From: Maridesulfovibrio sp050916235
Lineage (GTDB): Bacteria; Desulfobacterota; Desulfovibrionia; Desulfovibrionales; Desulfovibrionaceae
Direction: 5' to 3'
Length of the DNA stretch: 64,000 nucleotides
Assembly: GCF_050916235.1 (NCBI RefSeq)
Contig: NZ_CP104854.1
Span: 2,790,001 to 2,854,000 of the forward strand
The notes under the pieces were generated by a model. The model was given only the letters and a program-made list of their open reading frames with translations. It ran no database searches and had not been told where the DNA came from. The number at the start of each line of letters is the position of its first letter. The stretch's first letter is position 1. A program made the position numbers and the translations under genes. Of this stretch, positions 9,101 to 18,200 are shown one piece after another.

Positions 9101-9192
9101 AGCGTTGCCTTGACGTCGGGTGTACCGACTATCTTGGCAAGCCCTTGAAGAAGATAACGCTGGTAAAAGCGATTCTAAAGCACAGTAGCTGA
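6175..9192 (+). CDS. Hybrid sensor histidine kinase with two receiver domains
   Basis: A 1005-aa inner-membrane sensor kinase. TM1 is about residues 13-35, then a periplasmic sensor of about 225 residues, TM2 about 262-284, HAMP (PLRRIMDSAENIS), a PAS domain (about 342-455, QFFFENVGDLVCITD), a coiled coil, HisKA with SHEIRTPMN (H508 is the phospho-acceptor), HATPase with GTGIG-type boxes (DTGIGI, GGTGLGLSI), and two receivers. REC2 (about 883-1000) is canonical: VAEDS, VLMDMQMP, ALTAN, GKPL. REC1 (about 742-855) keeps VVEDSP but has VIVSDKLGEEDG, where Ser796 stands at the usual phospho-Asp position, and lacks the usual KP motif. REC1 is therefore probably a pseudo-receiver. It is likely co-transcribed with the binding protein at 5096. 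No separate output regulator is adjacent. Confidence 0.9.
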   Translation: MSNTVSYRLSTVVAAAICGMVILTALALGGVFSYSYIKSLKGEFYDRVHAEGDEYSLEVYSFLHQALSRLEELGRDNSIRVTMMMGVDYPLIEKMAGYDNVTHGVDFYVQRMGENKIFSSSSRAYDENTVRTALRNAPYSCSLCPDGEGRISTVYAIPIRSRSEVVGSAACVVNLAHTRFAEALENSTGCRMLISADGKNYDLLSGEELLLDRGESLGQEMSEVMLNGVKKGVLFRSPLVPGLAYFVSDERLENSLYRTFWLLLPMFAAVICISVLVSLFISSKLTGPLRRIMDSAENISKGDDDDLMQKSSRLYEINALQNSLSTMLESLRRTKGLERYQFFFENVGDLVCITDIDGVFLEVNSAVYACLGYEREQFLQKTFYELVPAYERQNLRGVLNSMFAVGSPDNFECSMLTRVGKTIHCEVRSRKVEYRGKDALLSVVRDVTDRKKDEEELQRYASELLKTKQVEERNSAHMAETLKKLEDAMARAEVANRAKSEFLAQMSHEIRTPMNSILGMADMLSETTLTGEQQSYVTIFRDSGKALLSLINDILDLSKIESGKLTLENTVFDIDRLVDEVAGIMSVSAWKKGLAFACHVTPGTAPLFEGDPTRIKQVLLNLLSNAIKFTDSGTVSLEVSSSPLKQGMCSICFVVRDTGIGIDEDKVELIFENFVQADSSTTRKYGGTGLGLSITRNLVELMEGSISVRNLSSGGAEFRAEIIVQRVNETGSDDAAVRAVVQGRNILVVEDSPLVRNFICDSLNDWGANCSHSGSSSLVCVQSEEATRNAELVIVSDKLGEEDGLSAVESIRERLNMGDLSLCTLSTSPGDSSNCPAINRIFGVKGSIRWPITRGGLRRAMLDIYRPAVFKIAKEDFCHDLLPLRILVAEDSESNRMLVDFYLKDTPFRMTYAGNGVEALEYYKMHKYDMVLMDMQMPEKDGYEAVRELREYESEMGYPAAPVIALTANTHAEDRKRCLDVGCTDYLGKPLKKITLVKAILKHSS

Positions 9193-9195
9193 TTT

Positions 9196-9627
9196 TTATC
9201 TGCCTGTGTTTCCCAGCCAGTTGCCGAGGGCTTCCTGCAGTGATGATGATGCCAGATGAGCACAATGGGTTTTGTCCTCAGGCAGTCCGCCAAGGGCTTC
9301 AAGAATATCTTCGCCGCCGATTTCGGAAGCCTGATCGATTGTCTTGCCCGTAGCCAGCTCACAGGCCATGTCGCCGCTTACAATGCTTGCCCCGCAACCG
9401 CTGGTATAGAAGGAAGCTTCGGCAATGACGCCGTTGTCGATTTTGAGGTAGATTCTTATGATGTCTCCGCAGGTTCCGTGCATTTCGCCGACAGAGTCGG
9501 GGCTTTCCATTATGCAGGCGAAGGTCGGATTGTGCCACCGGGCAGTGGATTTTTCGCCGAACATTTCAAGTGCTGCATCATCGCATTTCTGCTGGATGTC
9601 GTTCAACAGGTTGTCCAGATCTGACAT
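9196..9627 (-). CDS. IscU/NifU N-terminal type Fe-S scaffold
   Basis: A 143-aa iron-sulfur cluster assembly scaffold. The three cluster-assembly cysteines of the IscU family are present: C53 in GTCGD (with the conserved Asp), C78 in TSGCGAS, and C122 in THCAHLA. Length matches a single NifU-N domain without the ferredoxin or NifU-C domains of full NifU. AAGGAGT before ATG 9627 is a strong ribosome site. It converges with the hybrid kinase, only three bases apart. No cysteine desulfurase lies in the window. The protein would build [2Fe-2S] or [4Fe-4S] clusters in the cytoplasm for the many Fe-S enzymes of an anaerobe. Confidence 0.9.
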   Translation of the reverse strand: MSDLDNLLNDIQQKCDDAALEMFGEKSTARWHNPTFACIMESPDSVGEMHGTCGDIIRIYLKIDNGVIAEASFYTSGCGASIVSGDMACELATGKTIDQASEIGGEDILEALGGLPEDKTHCAHLASSSLQEALGNWLGNTGR

Positions 9628-9806
9628 TATATTACTCCTTGCTGATTGATGAGTTGTGAAGTTGGCTCATGAATGAAAAAAAAGCAAACCCCTTTTTGAA
9701 AGGTCCTGCAACGGTGCGGAAGGCTGGCAGCGGATATTCATATTGTAATCAGCATGGAATTATTGTTGAATAAGGCAAACATGACCGGCTGATGCCGCTT
9801 GAGGAT

Positions 9807-10721
9807 ATGGAATTAAGACAGCTAAAATATTTTATTGCCGTTGCCGAGGAACTGCATTTCGGAAGGGCCGCGCGCAGGGTTCATATTGCCCAGCCTCCTT
9901 TTTCGCAGCAGATAAAATCTCTTGAGGAGGAGCTTGGCGCCCGGCTGCTTGACCGCAACAGCCGGAAGGTACGCCTGACCAGCGAAGGCAGGTATTTCTA
10001 TCAGCAGGCCCTGACTATTCTGAAGCAGGCTGAAGAGGCTTCCATCACGGTCGGCAGGATGGCCAAAGGCGAATACGGTAGTCTCAAGGTCGGTTTTACG
10101 GAGACGGCAATGGACAGTCTGCTGCCCGAGTCCGTGCGTTCCTTCAGCCACCGCTATCCCGGTATTTCCATGCAGTTCAGCCAGTACGGAACTTCCAACC
10201 AGCTGGAGCAGATTAGGTCCGGGGGGCTGGATGTGGGGTTCTCCACCATCTTCCGGCACGCCATGGACGGGCTTTCTTCAGTGAAGCTCTTCTCCAAAAA
10301 ACATGTTCTTGCCGTACCGGAAGATCATATATTTACCTCTCAGGATAGTGTATCCTTGAAAGAGGTTGCCGGGGAACACGTGATCATGTTCCCGCGCAGC
10401 GGGCAGCCTGACCTGCACGATGAGATAATGAAGGCTTTCAGGGTAAGAGGGCTTTCACCGGTGATCAGTCAGGAAGTTTCGGGGCTATCCGGTGCCTCGG
10501 CGCTCATCGCTTCTGGGATGGGGGTTACCTTCCTGCCGGAGAACAGCCGTACATCCCGCAGAGGAATCGCCCTTGTGCCCCTCAGTGACAGTTTCCCGGC
10601 CATGGACATCTACATGGTCTGGAACAGTGAGCAGTATTCCAATACTTCAGGGGTGTTCATGGAGTGGGTGGCTGATTATTTTTCTGTATCAAAAGCTTTT
10701 GCCGAAGAAGTCGGTGTTTAA
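9807..10721 (+). CDS. LysR-family transcriptional regulator
   Basis: A LysR regulator of about 304 aa. The winged helix-turn-helix is at the start (LRQLKYFIAVAEELHFGRAARRVH, then QPPFSQQIKSLEEELGARLL), followed by the linker helix and a periplasmic-binding-like effector domain (about residues 90-295). I prefer ATG 9807 (MELRQLKYF) because family members begin there; an upstream ATG at 9792 is in frame and has no better ribosome site. It resembles the benzoate/catechol-type LysR branch in the ELHFGRAA segment. It is 21 bases upstream of the acyltransferase gene and may be co-transcribed with it. The effector is unknown. Confidence 0.85.
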   Translation: MELRQLKYFIAVAEELHFGRAARRVHIAQPPFSQQIKSLEEELGARLLDRNSRKVRLTSEGRYFYQQALTILKQAEEASITVGRMAKGEYGSLKVGFTETAMDSLLPESVRSFSHRYPGISMQFSQYGTSNQLEQIRSGGLDVGFSTIFRHAMDGLSSVKLFSKKHVLAVPEDHIFTSQDSVSLKEVAGEHVIMFPRSGQPDLHDEIMKAFRVRGLSPVISQEVSGLSGASALIASGMGVTFLPENSRTSRRGIALVPLSDSFPAMDIYMVWNSEQYSNTSGVFMEWVADYFSVSKAFAEEVGV

Positions 10722-10742
10722 ATAATCTCAGGATAGTTTTCG

Positions 10743-11915
10743 ATGACGGATGTACTGAACGGATACGAGATTTCATGGGCTCCATCTATTACCGAAGTTG
10801 GCCGGGAGGAATGGAACCGGCTGGCCCGTCCCGTGAATTTCCCCTTTCTTGAATGGGACTGGCTGCGGATGGTGGAGGAGACCGGAAGTGCTTCTCCGGA
10901 TACCGGCTGGCTGCCTGCCCATCTGCTGGTGCGCAGTGAAGGGCGGCTTATCGGTGCCGCTCCGCTTTACGTGCGAGATCAGAGTGAAGGCGAGTTCATC
11001 TTCGACCGTGTCTGGAGCGAGGTTGCTGCGAAAGGCGGTATAGCCTATTTCCCGAAGGTTGTGGGTATGAGTCCGTTTACCCCTGCGACCGGATACAGAT
11101 TCCTGATCGCTCCCGATGTCCCTGCCGCAAAGGTGACGGCCCTGCTCTGCAGTACCATTGACCGGTTCTGTTCTGTAAACGGGCTGGGCAGCAGTGCGTT
11201 CAATTTTGTGGATATAGACTGGGTGTCCGAGATGGAAGCATACGGATATGCCGCATGGAAGCATCAGGGGTACGTCTGGACCAACAGCGAGTTCCGGGAT
11301 TTCGACCACTGGCTTTCCACCCTTAACAGCAACCGCCGCAAGACTGTCCGCCGGGAGCGCAAGGTTCTCAGACAGGACGGAATCCATGTCGAGACATATA
11401 CGGGATATGAAATACCCGATGAATATTTTTCCAAGATGTTCTGCTGTTACGAATCAACCAATGACAAGTTCGGGGTCTGGAGCTGCAAATATCTTAACAG
11501 TGATTTTTTTGAAGGCCTCAAAACAAGCATGAGGGAAAATCTGCTATTTACTGTCGCCTACAGGGGAGATGATCCTGAACCTCTGGCGCTTTCCATGTTC
11601 GTTTATTGCGGGGACCGGCTCTGGGGCAGGTATTGGGGCTGCTTTGAGGAGGTGCGTTTCCTGCATTTCGAGCTCTGCTACTACACTCCCATAGAATGGG
11701 CCATTGCCAACGGCATCCACTTGTTTGATCCGGGAATGGGCGGAGAGCACAAGGCCAGGCGCGGATTTTTTTCGACTCCGTCCTACAGCCTGCACAAGTT
11801 TACCGATCCTTCAATGGACCTCACCTTCAAGACCTACATTCTGGAAGTCAACAATCTTGAGCACGGCTACATCAATGAGATGAATTCACTAATGCCGCTT
11901 GGCCGCAAAGACTGA
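10743..11915 (+). CDS. FemAB-like N-acyltransferase (COG3146 type)
   Basis: A 390-aa protein of the GNAT/FemAB-like family formerly DUF482 (COG3146). Diagnostic segments are FPFLEWDWLRMVEETGS, TGWLPAHLLV, LIGAAPLYVRDQSEGEFIFD, MSPFTPATGYRFL and, near the end, LFDPGMGGEHKARRGF. Length and motif order fit the family. These proteins are predicted to transfer acyl or aminoacyl groups; the substrate is not established. No signal peptide or membrane span is visible, so it is cytoplasmic. AGGAT lies about eight bases before the ATG. It is 21 bases after the LysR gene on the same strand. Confidence 0.75.
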   Translation: MTDVLNGYEISWAPSITEVGREEWNRLARPVNFPFLEWDWLRMVEETGSASPDTGWLPAHLLVRSEGRLIGAAPLYVRDQSEGEFIFDRVWSEVAAKGGIAYFPKVVGMSPFTPATGYRFLIAPDVPAAKVTALLCSTIDRFCSVNGLGSSAFNFVDIDWVSEMEAYGYAAWKHQGYVWTNSEFRDFDHWLSTLNSNRRKTVRRERKVLRQDGIHVETYTGYEIPDEYFSKMFCCYESTNDKFGVWSCKYLNSDFFEGLKTSMRENLLFTVAYRGDDPEPLALSMFVYCGDRLWGRYWGCFEEVRFLHFELCYYTPIEWAIANGIHLFDPGMGGEHKARRGFFSTPSYSLHKFTDPSMDLTFKTYILEVNNLEHGYINEMNSLMPLGRKD

Positions 11916-11934
11916 CCGGAAGACTCTTAATGAT

Positions 11935-12543
11935 TCAGGATGACAGGTTCTGCTGCAGAAAAGCCTTAACTCTAGAATCCTTTTCCAGAACATCTTCGAA
12001 AATACTGAAGCGGTGGTCTGTTTCGTAGGAAATTATTCCGGCTCCGGCACGGCGCAGGATGCTTTTCATGGTTTCCTGGTCAAGCAGTTCGTCCTGCTCT
12101 CCGATGAGAGCCAGTATCTTAGACCCTTCAGATCTTCCGTCCTTGATTCCCTGTTCCACTTCGTCCTGGACCAGGGCAAAGCTGCGGGCATGCTCTTCGC
12201 TGATGATGATCCGGTCCCCGTTGGAGAATTCATAGGGTTCGCCGACCCTCGCGGAAATAAGGTCTCCGGGGGTCAGGGCCGGGTTGATAAGCAGTGCCGG
12301 GACTCCGTGGCGCATGTGCATTATCAGCGAATATAGACCGCCCATGGATGAGCCCTGCATAATAATCGGTCTTTCAAGGTTCTTCACCACCAGTTGCTCC
12401 ACTATGCTCAGACTTTCCTGCGGGTCAGGAGGCAGGTCGGGGCTGATTATTTCGTGGTCCGGGTAGTATTTTACCAGTGCTGCGGCCTTGGAGTTGCTTC
12501 CTGATGATCCGAATCCGTGTATGTTGAGAAAAATGTTTTTCAT
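11935..12543 (-). CDS. YqiA-like alpha/beta hydrolase (UPF0227)
   Basis: A 202-aa alpha/beta hydrolase of the UPF0227/YqiA type. It begins MKNIFLNIHGFGSSG (oxyanion region), has the nucleophile elbow GSSMGG (Ser66), the acid in LALIGEQDELLD, and the catalytic His in YETDHRFS. Length is close to E. coli YqiA (193 aa), an esterase acting on short acyl esters. It is cytoplasmic. It converges with the acyltransferase gene. The natural substrate is unknown. Confidence 0.8.
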   Translation of the reverse strand: MKNIFLNIHGFGSSGSNSKAAALVKYYPDHEIISPDLPPDPQESLSIVEQLVVKNLERPIIMQGSSMGGLYSLIMHMRHGVPALLINPALTPGDLISARVGEPYEFSNGDRIIISEEHARSFALVQDEVEQGIKDGRSEGSKILALIGEQDELLDQETMKSILRRAGAGIISYETDHRFSIFEDVLEKDSRVKAFLQQNLSS

Positions 12544-12696
12544 ATCAAGGTGATTGGGTTATGGTCTTTTGCAAATTATAAGTGCAGGCATTGTGTTATC
12601 TGTTGAATCTGTAATCAAAAGTGGCGAAGCCTGCAACATCGGGCGGAGCAGTCTGCGCAGAGCCCTGCTTTGGTAAATGCAGGAAAGGGTCGAATT

Positions 12697-13839
12697 GTGA
12701 ACAAACGACATCCGCGAATTGTTTTTTTCAGCGGCGGGACCGCTCTCAACGGCCTTGCGGCAGAACTGGCACGTCTGAATTCTGAATGTTCATACATAAT
12801 CACCACCTTTGATTCCGGAGGAAGTTCGGCCAGCCTGCGCGATCTGTTTGATATGCCCGCTGTGGGGGATGTGCGCAACCGGCTGATCGCACTGGCTGAT
12901 TTGGAAAGTCCCGAGCGCAGGAAAATTGTGCATCTCCTTTCTTCACGTCTTCCCAAGGGCGGGGATCTGCTTTCCCTGCAAAGGGAGCTGGCTGACCTTG
13001 CTGACGGAGACCATCCGCTGATGAGAGGTATTTCCGAGGTCGTCTGCAGGATTCTGGCTGACCGGTTCGCTTTTTTTCTTGATCTGGCCGGAGAACGGTT
13101 CAATCCGTTCAATGCAAGCCTCGGAAATATAATTCTGGCATCCGGCTTCATGGCCCATCAGCGGATTCTTGCTCCTCCGATAGCACAGTTCTCACGGCTA
13201 ATCAGGGCCGGCGGGACGGTACGGGCAGCCACGGTGGACAACGGTCATCTGGCAGTGCGTCTTCAAAACGGCGAGATTCTTGCCGGGCAGCATCTGTTCA
13301 CAGGCAAGGAGGCCGATCCGATACCGTCTCCGGTGGACGGCATGTGGATCTGTTCCGGAATAAACGATCCCTGGCCCAGGCTTGTCCATGCCTCTTCCCT
13401 TGCCATGGCACTGGTGGAGCAGGCCGACCTTATTGTTTATCCCATGGGCAGTTTCTATTCCAGCGTACTTGCCTCCCTCTCTCCGCAGGGGATGGGACTG
13501 GCTATTTCCCGTAATCCGTGCCCCAAGCTTTTCATTCCGAACATGGGAAATGATCCCGAACTGCTGGGGCATGACCTGCCGCTGCAGGTGGACAGGCTGC
13601 TCGAAATTCTGCGTATGGACAATGCCGCACTTATCCGTGCCGAAAATGTTCTTAACGGAATTCTGATTGATTCCGGAAACTGGGATTATCAGGGCGCTGT
13701 CGAGAAGGACACTCTTAAAAAACTGTCGCTGAAAGTAATTGACCGTAATCTTGTTTCGAAGGACTCTGGGGGCCTGATTGATCCTGCGTTGCTGGCACCG
13801 GAACTTATGCGTCTGGTCTGCGGCAATGAATTTAAATGA
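12697..13839 (+). CDS. CofD-like protein, GAK-system type (paralog)
   Basis: A 380-aa protein of the CofD/YvcK superfamily. It has the nucleotide-binding start RIVFFSGGTALNGLA, then FDSGGSSASLRD, VGDVRNRLIALAD, GNIILASG and GQHLFTGKEADPI. The same blocks occur in the CofD-like gene at 21349, so the two are clear paralogs of the GAK-system CofD-like family. CofD proper transfers phospholactate in F420 synthesis; this subfamily has no assigned reaction. I prefer GTG 12697, which has AGGAAAGGG at good spacing, over TTG 12670. It lies 30 bases upstream of the endonuclease IV gene and is probably in the same transcript. It stands 7.5 kb away from the main GAK cluster. Confidence 0.75.
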   Translation: MNKRHPRIVFFSGGTALNGLAAELARLNSECSYIITTFDSGGSSASLRDLFDMPAVGDVRNRLIALADLESPERRKIVHLLSSRLPKGGDLLSLQRELADLADGDHPLMRGISEVVCRILADRFAFFLDLAGERFNPFNASLGNIILASGFMAHQRILAPPIAQFSRLIRAGGTVRAATVDNGHLAVRLQNGEILAGQHLFTGKEADPIPSPVDGMWICSGINDPWPRLVHASSLAMALVEQADLIVYPMGSFYSSVLASLSPQGMGLAISRNPCPKLFIPNMGNDPELLGHDLPLQVDRLLEILRMDNAALIRAENVLNGILIDSGNWDYQGAVEKDTLKKLSLKVIDRNLVSKDSGGLIDPALLAPELMRLVCGNEFK

Positions 13840-13869
13840 ATCCCTGTCAAACAAGGTTAGTTGCAGTTT

Positions 13870-14724
13870 ATGTATATCGGTGCCCATATGCCCATCACCG
13901 GAGGCGTGGATAAGGCAGTTGAAAGAATAATGGCCATTGGCGGAACAGCCCTGCAGATTTTTACCAGAAACCAGCGTCAGTGGAAGGTCAGCCCGCTTGA
14001 TGCTGATGTTGTAGCAAATTTCAAAAAACTGCGTGAGGAGTGGGGACATTACCCGGTCAGCGTGCACGATTCCTACCTGATCAACCTTGCTTCTCCAAAG
14101 GATGACGGAGCCGCGAAGTCAGTAAGGGCCTTTGCACAGGAACTTCAGCGAACCGAGGCTCTGGGTATAGAATACATAGTCACTCATCCCGGATCACATC
14201 TGGGCACCGGCACTGTAGAGGGCCTTGAGCGGTACGTGGCCAATCTTGATCGGGCCATTGCCGAGTCTGAAACAGAGGAGGTGCGGGTGCTGATCGAAAA
14301 TACCGCCGGGCAGGGCACCAACCTCGGAAGCCGTTTCGGTGAACTCGCCACCATACTTGAGGGTTCAGGCTATACCGAGCGCATGGGAGTCTGTTTTGAC
14401 ACCTGCCATGCCTTTGCGGCCGGCTATGATCTGCGAACCCCAGAAAGCTGTGAAGAAGTGTTCGCTCGTTTTGATGAACTTGTCGGTCTTGATTTTATCC
14501 GTTTTTTTCATCTCAATGACTGCAAGGAAGGTCTGGGGGCCCACAAGGACCGCCACGAGCACATAGGCAAAGGGACCATCGGGCTGGAGGGATTCAGGTA
14601 TATCATGAATGATCCCAGGTTTTCAGCCGTGCCCAAGGTCATAGAGACTCCCAAGGAAGACGGGGAGGAGTTTGAGTTCGATAAAATGAATATCGAACTG
14701 CTGAGGTCCCTCCGCAACCTATAG
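13870..14724 (+). CDS. nfo: Deoxyribonuclease IV (endonuclease IV)
   Basis: An apurinic/apyrimidinic endonuclease of the AP-endonuclease 2 family (TIM barrel with three zinc ions), acting in base-excision repair. Metal-ligand motifs in order: YIGAHMPITGG, VHDSYLINLA, THPGSHLG, LIENTAGQG, CFDTCHAFAAGYD, HLNDCKEGLGAHKDRHEHIGKG, and VIETPKE. Length (284 aa) is normal. ATG 13870 gives the usual MxIGAH start; a TTG at 13861 has an AAGG closer upstream and remains possible. It follows the CofD-like gene by 30 bases. A hairpin after the stop separates it from the convergent DUF2325 gene. Confidence 0.9.
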   Translation: MYIGAHMPITGGVDKAVERIMAIGGTALQIFTRNQRQWKVSPLDADVVANFKKLREEWGHYPVSVHDSYLINLASPKDDGAAKSVRAFAQELQRTEALGIEYIVTHPGSHLGTGTVEGLERYVANLDRAIAESETEEVRVLIENTAGQGTNLGSRFGELATILEGSGYTERMGVCFDTCHAFAAGYDLRTPESCEEVFARFDELVGLDFIRFFHLNDCKEGLGAHKDRHEHIGKGTIGLEGFRYIMNDPRFSAVPKVIETPKEDGEEFEFDKMNIELLRSLRNL

Positions 14725-14745
14725 AGTTTGCTTCGAATGATCCCG

Positions 14746-14781
14746 GCCGGAAAAAGACTCTTCCCGGCAGTCTTTTCCGGC
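14746..14781. terminator. Hairpin between convergent genes
   Basis: GCCGGAAAAAGACT pairs with AGTCTTTTCCGGC around a nine-base loop. The stem contains A- and T-runs, so it can serve as an intrinsic terminator for nfo and for the minus-strand gene ending at 14799. Confidence 0.6.
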
Positions 14782-14798
14782 AGTGCGGTTCATATCGC

Positions 14799-15074
14799 CT
14801 ATAGGTTTTCAAGGCAGTTCTTGAGAGTTGAAACTCCGCATGAATGGAACATGTGCAGGGGAATCTGCTTGGATTTGGTGTACCTGACAATGTCCTTCTT
14901 GGCTGCATGGGAGATCTGGTTGGTGAAGATGATGACGTGATCGGCATTGCCCAGTTTGGCTGCCACCTTGTTCTCTTTTCCGGTAAACACCTTCAGGGTA
15001 ACTCCCTTTTCTTTGGCCGAGCTTATGTAATCCCTTTTAAGCCTGTCCATTCCGCCGATAAGAGCTGCACACAT
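14799..15074 (-). CDS. DUF2325 domain protein
   Basis: A 91-aa protein of the DUF2325 family: MCAALIGGMDRLKRDY at the start, VFTGKENKVAAKLGNADHVIIFTNQISH in the middle and PLHMFHSCGVSTLK near the end. The family is widespread and has no proven function; its fold looks Rossmann-like. The start at 15074 is well supported by GGAGG with proper spacing; the longer open frame to 15248 has no ribosome site. It is monocistronic, with hairpin 14746-14781 downstream. Confidence 0.8.
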   Translation of the reverse strand: MCAALIGGMDRLKRDYISSAKEKGVTLKVFTGKENKVAAKLGNADHVIIFTNQISHAAKKDIVRYTKSKQIPLHMFHSCGVSTLKNCLENL

Positions 15075-15259
15075 GGTTGCCTCCTTGATTACGTTTTCTA
15101 ATTTTGTACTGAAAATGAAATTCATTGTCAACAAAGTGTGTGATGAAACTTGAGCGTGCAACGGGCAGGTCGGAAAAATTATATATTTTTTTGCTATTTT
15201 TTGGTGTAACTTTTCTAACTCACACGCAATTATGATTTCCCGAAGCAAGGTTAAAACTA

Positions 15260-18200
15260 TTGATTACAACTAATATAAATAACAAATGGGACCAAAGGGT
15301 TTCCGATTATTCACGGTACAGGCTCTTTCTGGTAAGTTCGTTGATATTTTTTACCTGTCTGGTCGGGTTTGCCTTGTGGATCAGTTATTCCTCTCAGATG
15401 CAGCTCAGGAATTCGGCAAGGGATCTGTTTGCCGGAGAATCGGCAAAGATGGCGATGGCTGTGAGTTTCTTTTTTTCAAGGCGCACTTCCGAGCTGGAGA
15501 CTCTGGCGACGGATGATCATGTCAGATTGTTGGCCCGGGAGGTGCGTGAGTCCGGAATTTCCGGAGGGGATATCAGAGCTGATTCTCTTGGTGAGGTCTG
15601 CAGGTCTTTTTCCCGAGCTATGTCGGAAAAGATAGTGGGATCGGAACAGGTTTTTTCGAGAATCGGACTGCTGGATGACTCCGGAAGACTGATACTCGAC
15701 ACGGATAGTGAATGCCTGCTTCTGAGGGGATACGGCGGCTACGAGAAATTGAAGACAGTAGATGGGCCGCTGTTTGAAACCGGGGAGTCTGCAGGTGTAA
15801 TGAGTCTGGTCGTCAGTGTGCCGGTGCGTAGCGGTGCTGAATCTCTTGGTACTGTGGTGGGCTGGGTCCGGATTGAAAGCCTGCACCAGAGCCTTTCCAG
15901 TATAACGGTATCTCCCTCCGTAGGAAGCGATTTCCTGCGCATCGGCAATACTGTTGTGGCTGTGTCCGATGCTTCGGCATTTCAAAGCGGACAACTGTTG
16001 CTCATGGATGCTCTGAAGAACTGGAACGGGATGACAGTGCTGGAAGCCGGGGAGTCCGGTCGACTGGAAAACTATCTGGCGATTTCTTCTCCTGTGCAGG
16101 GCACATCTCTCAGCATAATTTCTCTGGTCAAGGAAAGACGTATTTTCGGGTCGTTGAGCCTGCAGGCCCATCTGATTCTTTCCGTGTTTATTTTTGCAGC
16201 GGTGGCCATTGGCTGTTATCTGCTGGTCCTTACCATTTTCAAGCGTCAGATATATGAGACCAAGGTGTTTGAGTCCGGGTTGCGTGAGTCGGAAATAAGC
16301 GCTCAGAAGGAGAAGCTGGAAAAGGAAATCAAGAACCGCAGGCTGGCGGATGCACTGCGCAAGCGGGCCGAGATACGCTACCGCGATATATTTGATAATG
16401 CCCCGGTGGGAATTTTTCAGATAACCCTTGAAGGTCGGTACCTGACCGCAAACGCCGCACTGGCAGATATATTTGGATACGACAGTCAGGACGATCTTAT
16501 CTCCAGCGTGAATGATGTCCGCAGTGAAATTTACGCTAATCCTTCCGAATGGGATGCCGGCATCAAGTTGCTTAAGACTACTGGACTGGTTACCGGCTAT
16601 GAGGTGGAATGTCAGCGCAAGGACGGAACAACCATCTGGACTTCCCGCGATTTCAGGCTGGTTGAAGGAGATCCGGGATTCCCGGCGTATCTTGAGGGAT
16701 TTGTCATTGATATTTCGGCACGAAAGAAAGCTGAAACGGAAATTGAAAACAACCAGAAAAGACTGCGGTCCCTTTTCGACAATTCTCCTGTAGCCCTGTG
16801 GGAGCTGGATCTTTCCCGTGTAAAAGAATTGTTTGATTCCCGCGGAAATGGGGCCACTGCGCGCATTCGGGATGAGTTGCTGCAAAGCAAAGAACTTGTT
16901 GCCGATTGTGTGGGGCTTATTCGGGTGCTGGATTCAAACAATCTTGCAGCGGAATTTCTGAAGGCCCGCACCGGTGACGAAGGCTCCGGGAATATTTTTT
17001 CTCCATATGTCACAGATCAGGGCTGGCGTTTTTTCAAGACAGTCTTTTTGGATTTTGCTTCCGGGCAGTTCCGGCACAGGAGTGAGATTCAGCTGACCCG
17101 TGACGATGGAAAAATGCAGTTCCTGATTATAAACTGCAGTATTGTTCCGGGTTTCGAGGATTCGTGGACAAGGGTGTTGGCCACTATTGAGGATATTTCC
17201 GAGCTTAAGCGTATTGAAAATGAGTTGCGCATAAGTCGTGAACAGGCTGAGAAAGCCAACGAGGCCAAAGGGCATTTTCTTGCCAATATGAGCCATGAAT
17301 TCAGGACGCCAATGAATGCCATAAAGGGGATGGTCCAGCTGCTGCAACGTTCGGAACTGACAGACGAACAGCAGGAAAACTTGCGCCTGATCAAGTCATC
17401 GGTAGACAGCCTGCTGGTTATCGTCAACGATATTCTGGATTTCTCGAAACTAGATTCCGTTCACATGGAACTCAGTGAGGAGAATCTGGACCTGCCTTCC
17501 TTTCTCAAGGACCTGCGCGATGTGATGGATATCGGGGCCATGAACAAAAAGTTGGAAGTCCGTCTTGAAGCTCCCGGTATTCCGGCCTGTGTCAGGGCTG
17601 ACGGTTTGCGGCTCAGGCAGGTGCTTACAAATCTTCTCGGAAACGCCGTGAAGTTTACTGACGAAGGTGAGGTTGTCCTGCGATGTTCAGTTGCAACTCA
17701 GCCGGCCTCCAGCGAAAAAGCCACGCTGTTTTTTGAAGTGTCAGATACCGGCATAGGACTTCCTGAAGATAAAATCGATTCCCTCTTCAAATCTTTTGTT
17801 CAGGCAGATCCGTCAATCACCCGCAAGTACGGTGGAACTGGTCTGGGACTGGCCATCTGCTACCGGCTGGTAAAGTTGATGGGTGGAGAATTGTCCGCCC
17901 GTAACAATGAGGATGGAGGAGCTTCTTTTTCATTTACCCTGCAGCTTGAAAAATGCAGTGAGATGAAGAAACCGCTTGAAGATAACAGGGGCGAGGTCTC
18001 GGAGGCAGGGCCTGATTTATCCAGAGTAAAGGTACTTGTGGCTGAAGACAGCCGCATGAATCAGATTCTTCTGCGCAAGGTCTTCCAGAAAAACGGCATC
18101 AACGATTACCAGATTGTCGAGAACGGTAAGGACTGTGTGGATGCGTTTACGAAGTCGGATGACTACGACATAATATTTATGGACATCCAGATGCCAGTAA

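Noticed and set aside
15476..16885. 469-codon open frame on the minus strand
   Set aside because: It lies wholly antisense to the hybrid kinase gene at 15260, which has complete domain motifs. The antisense product has no domains and follows from third-base G/C bias.
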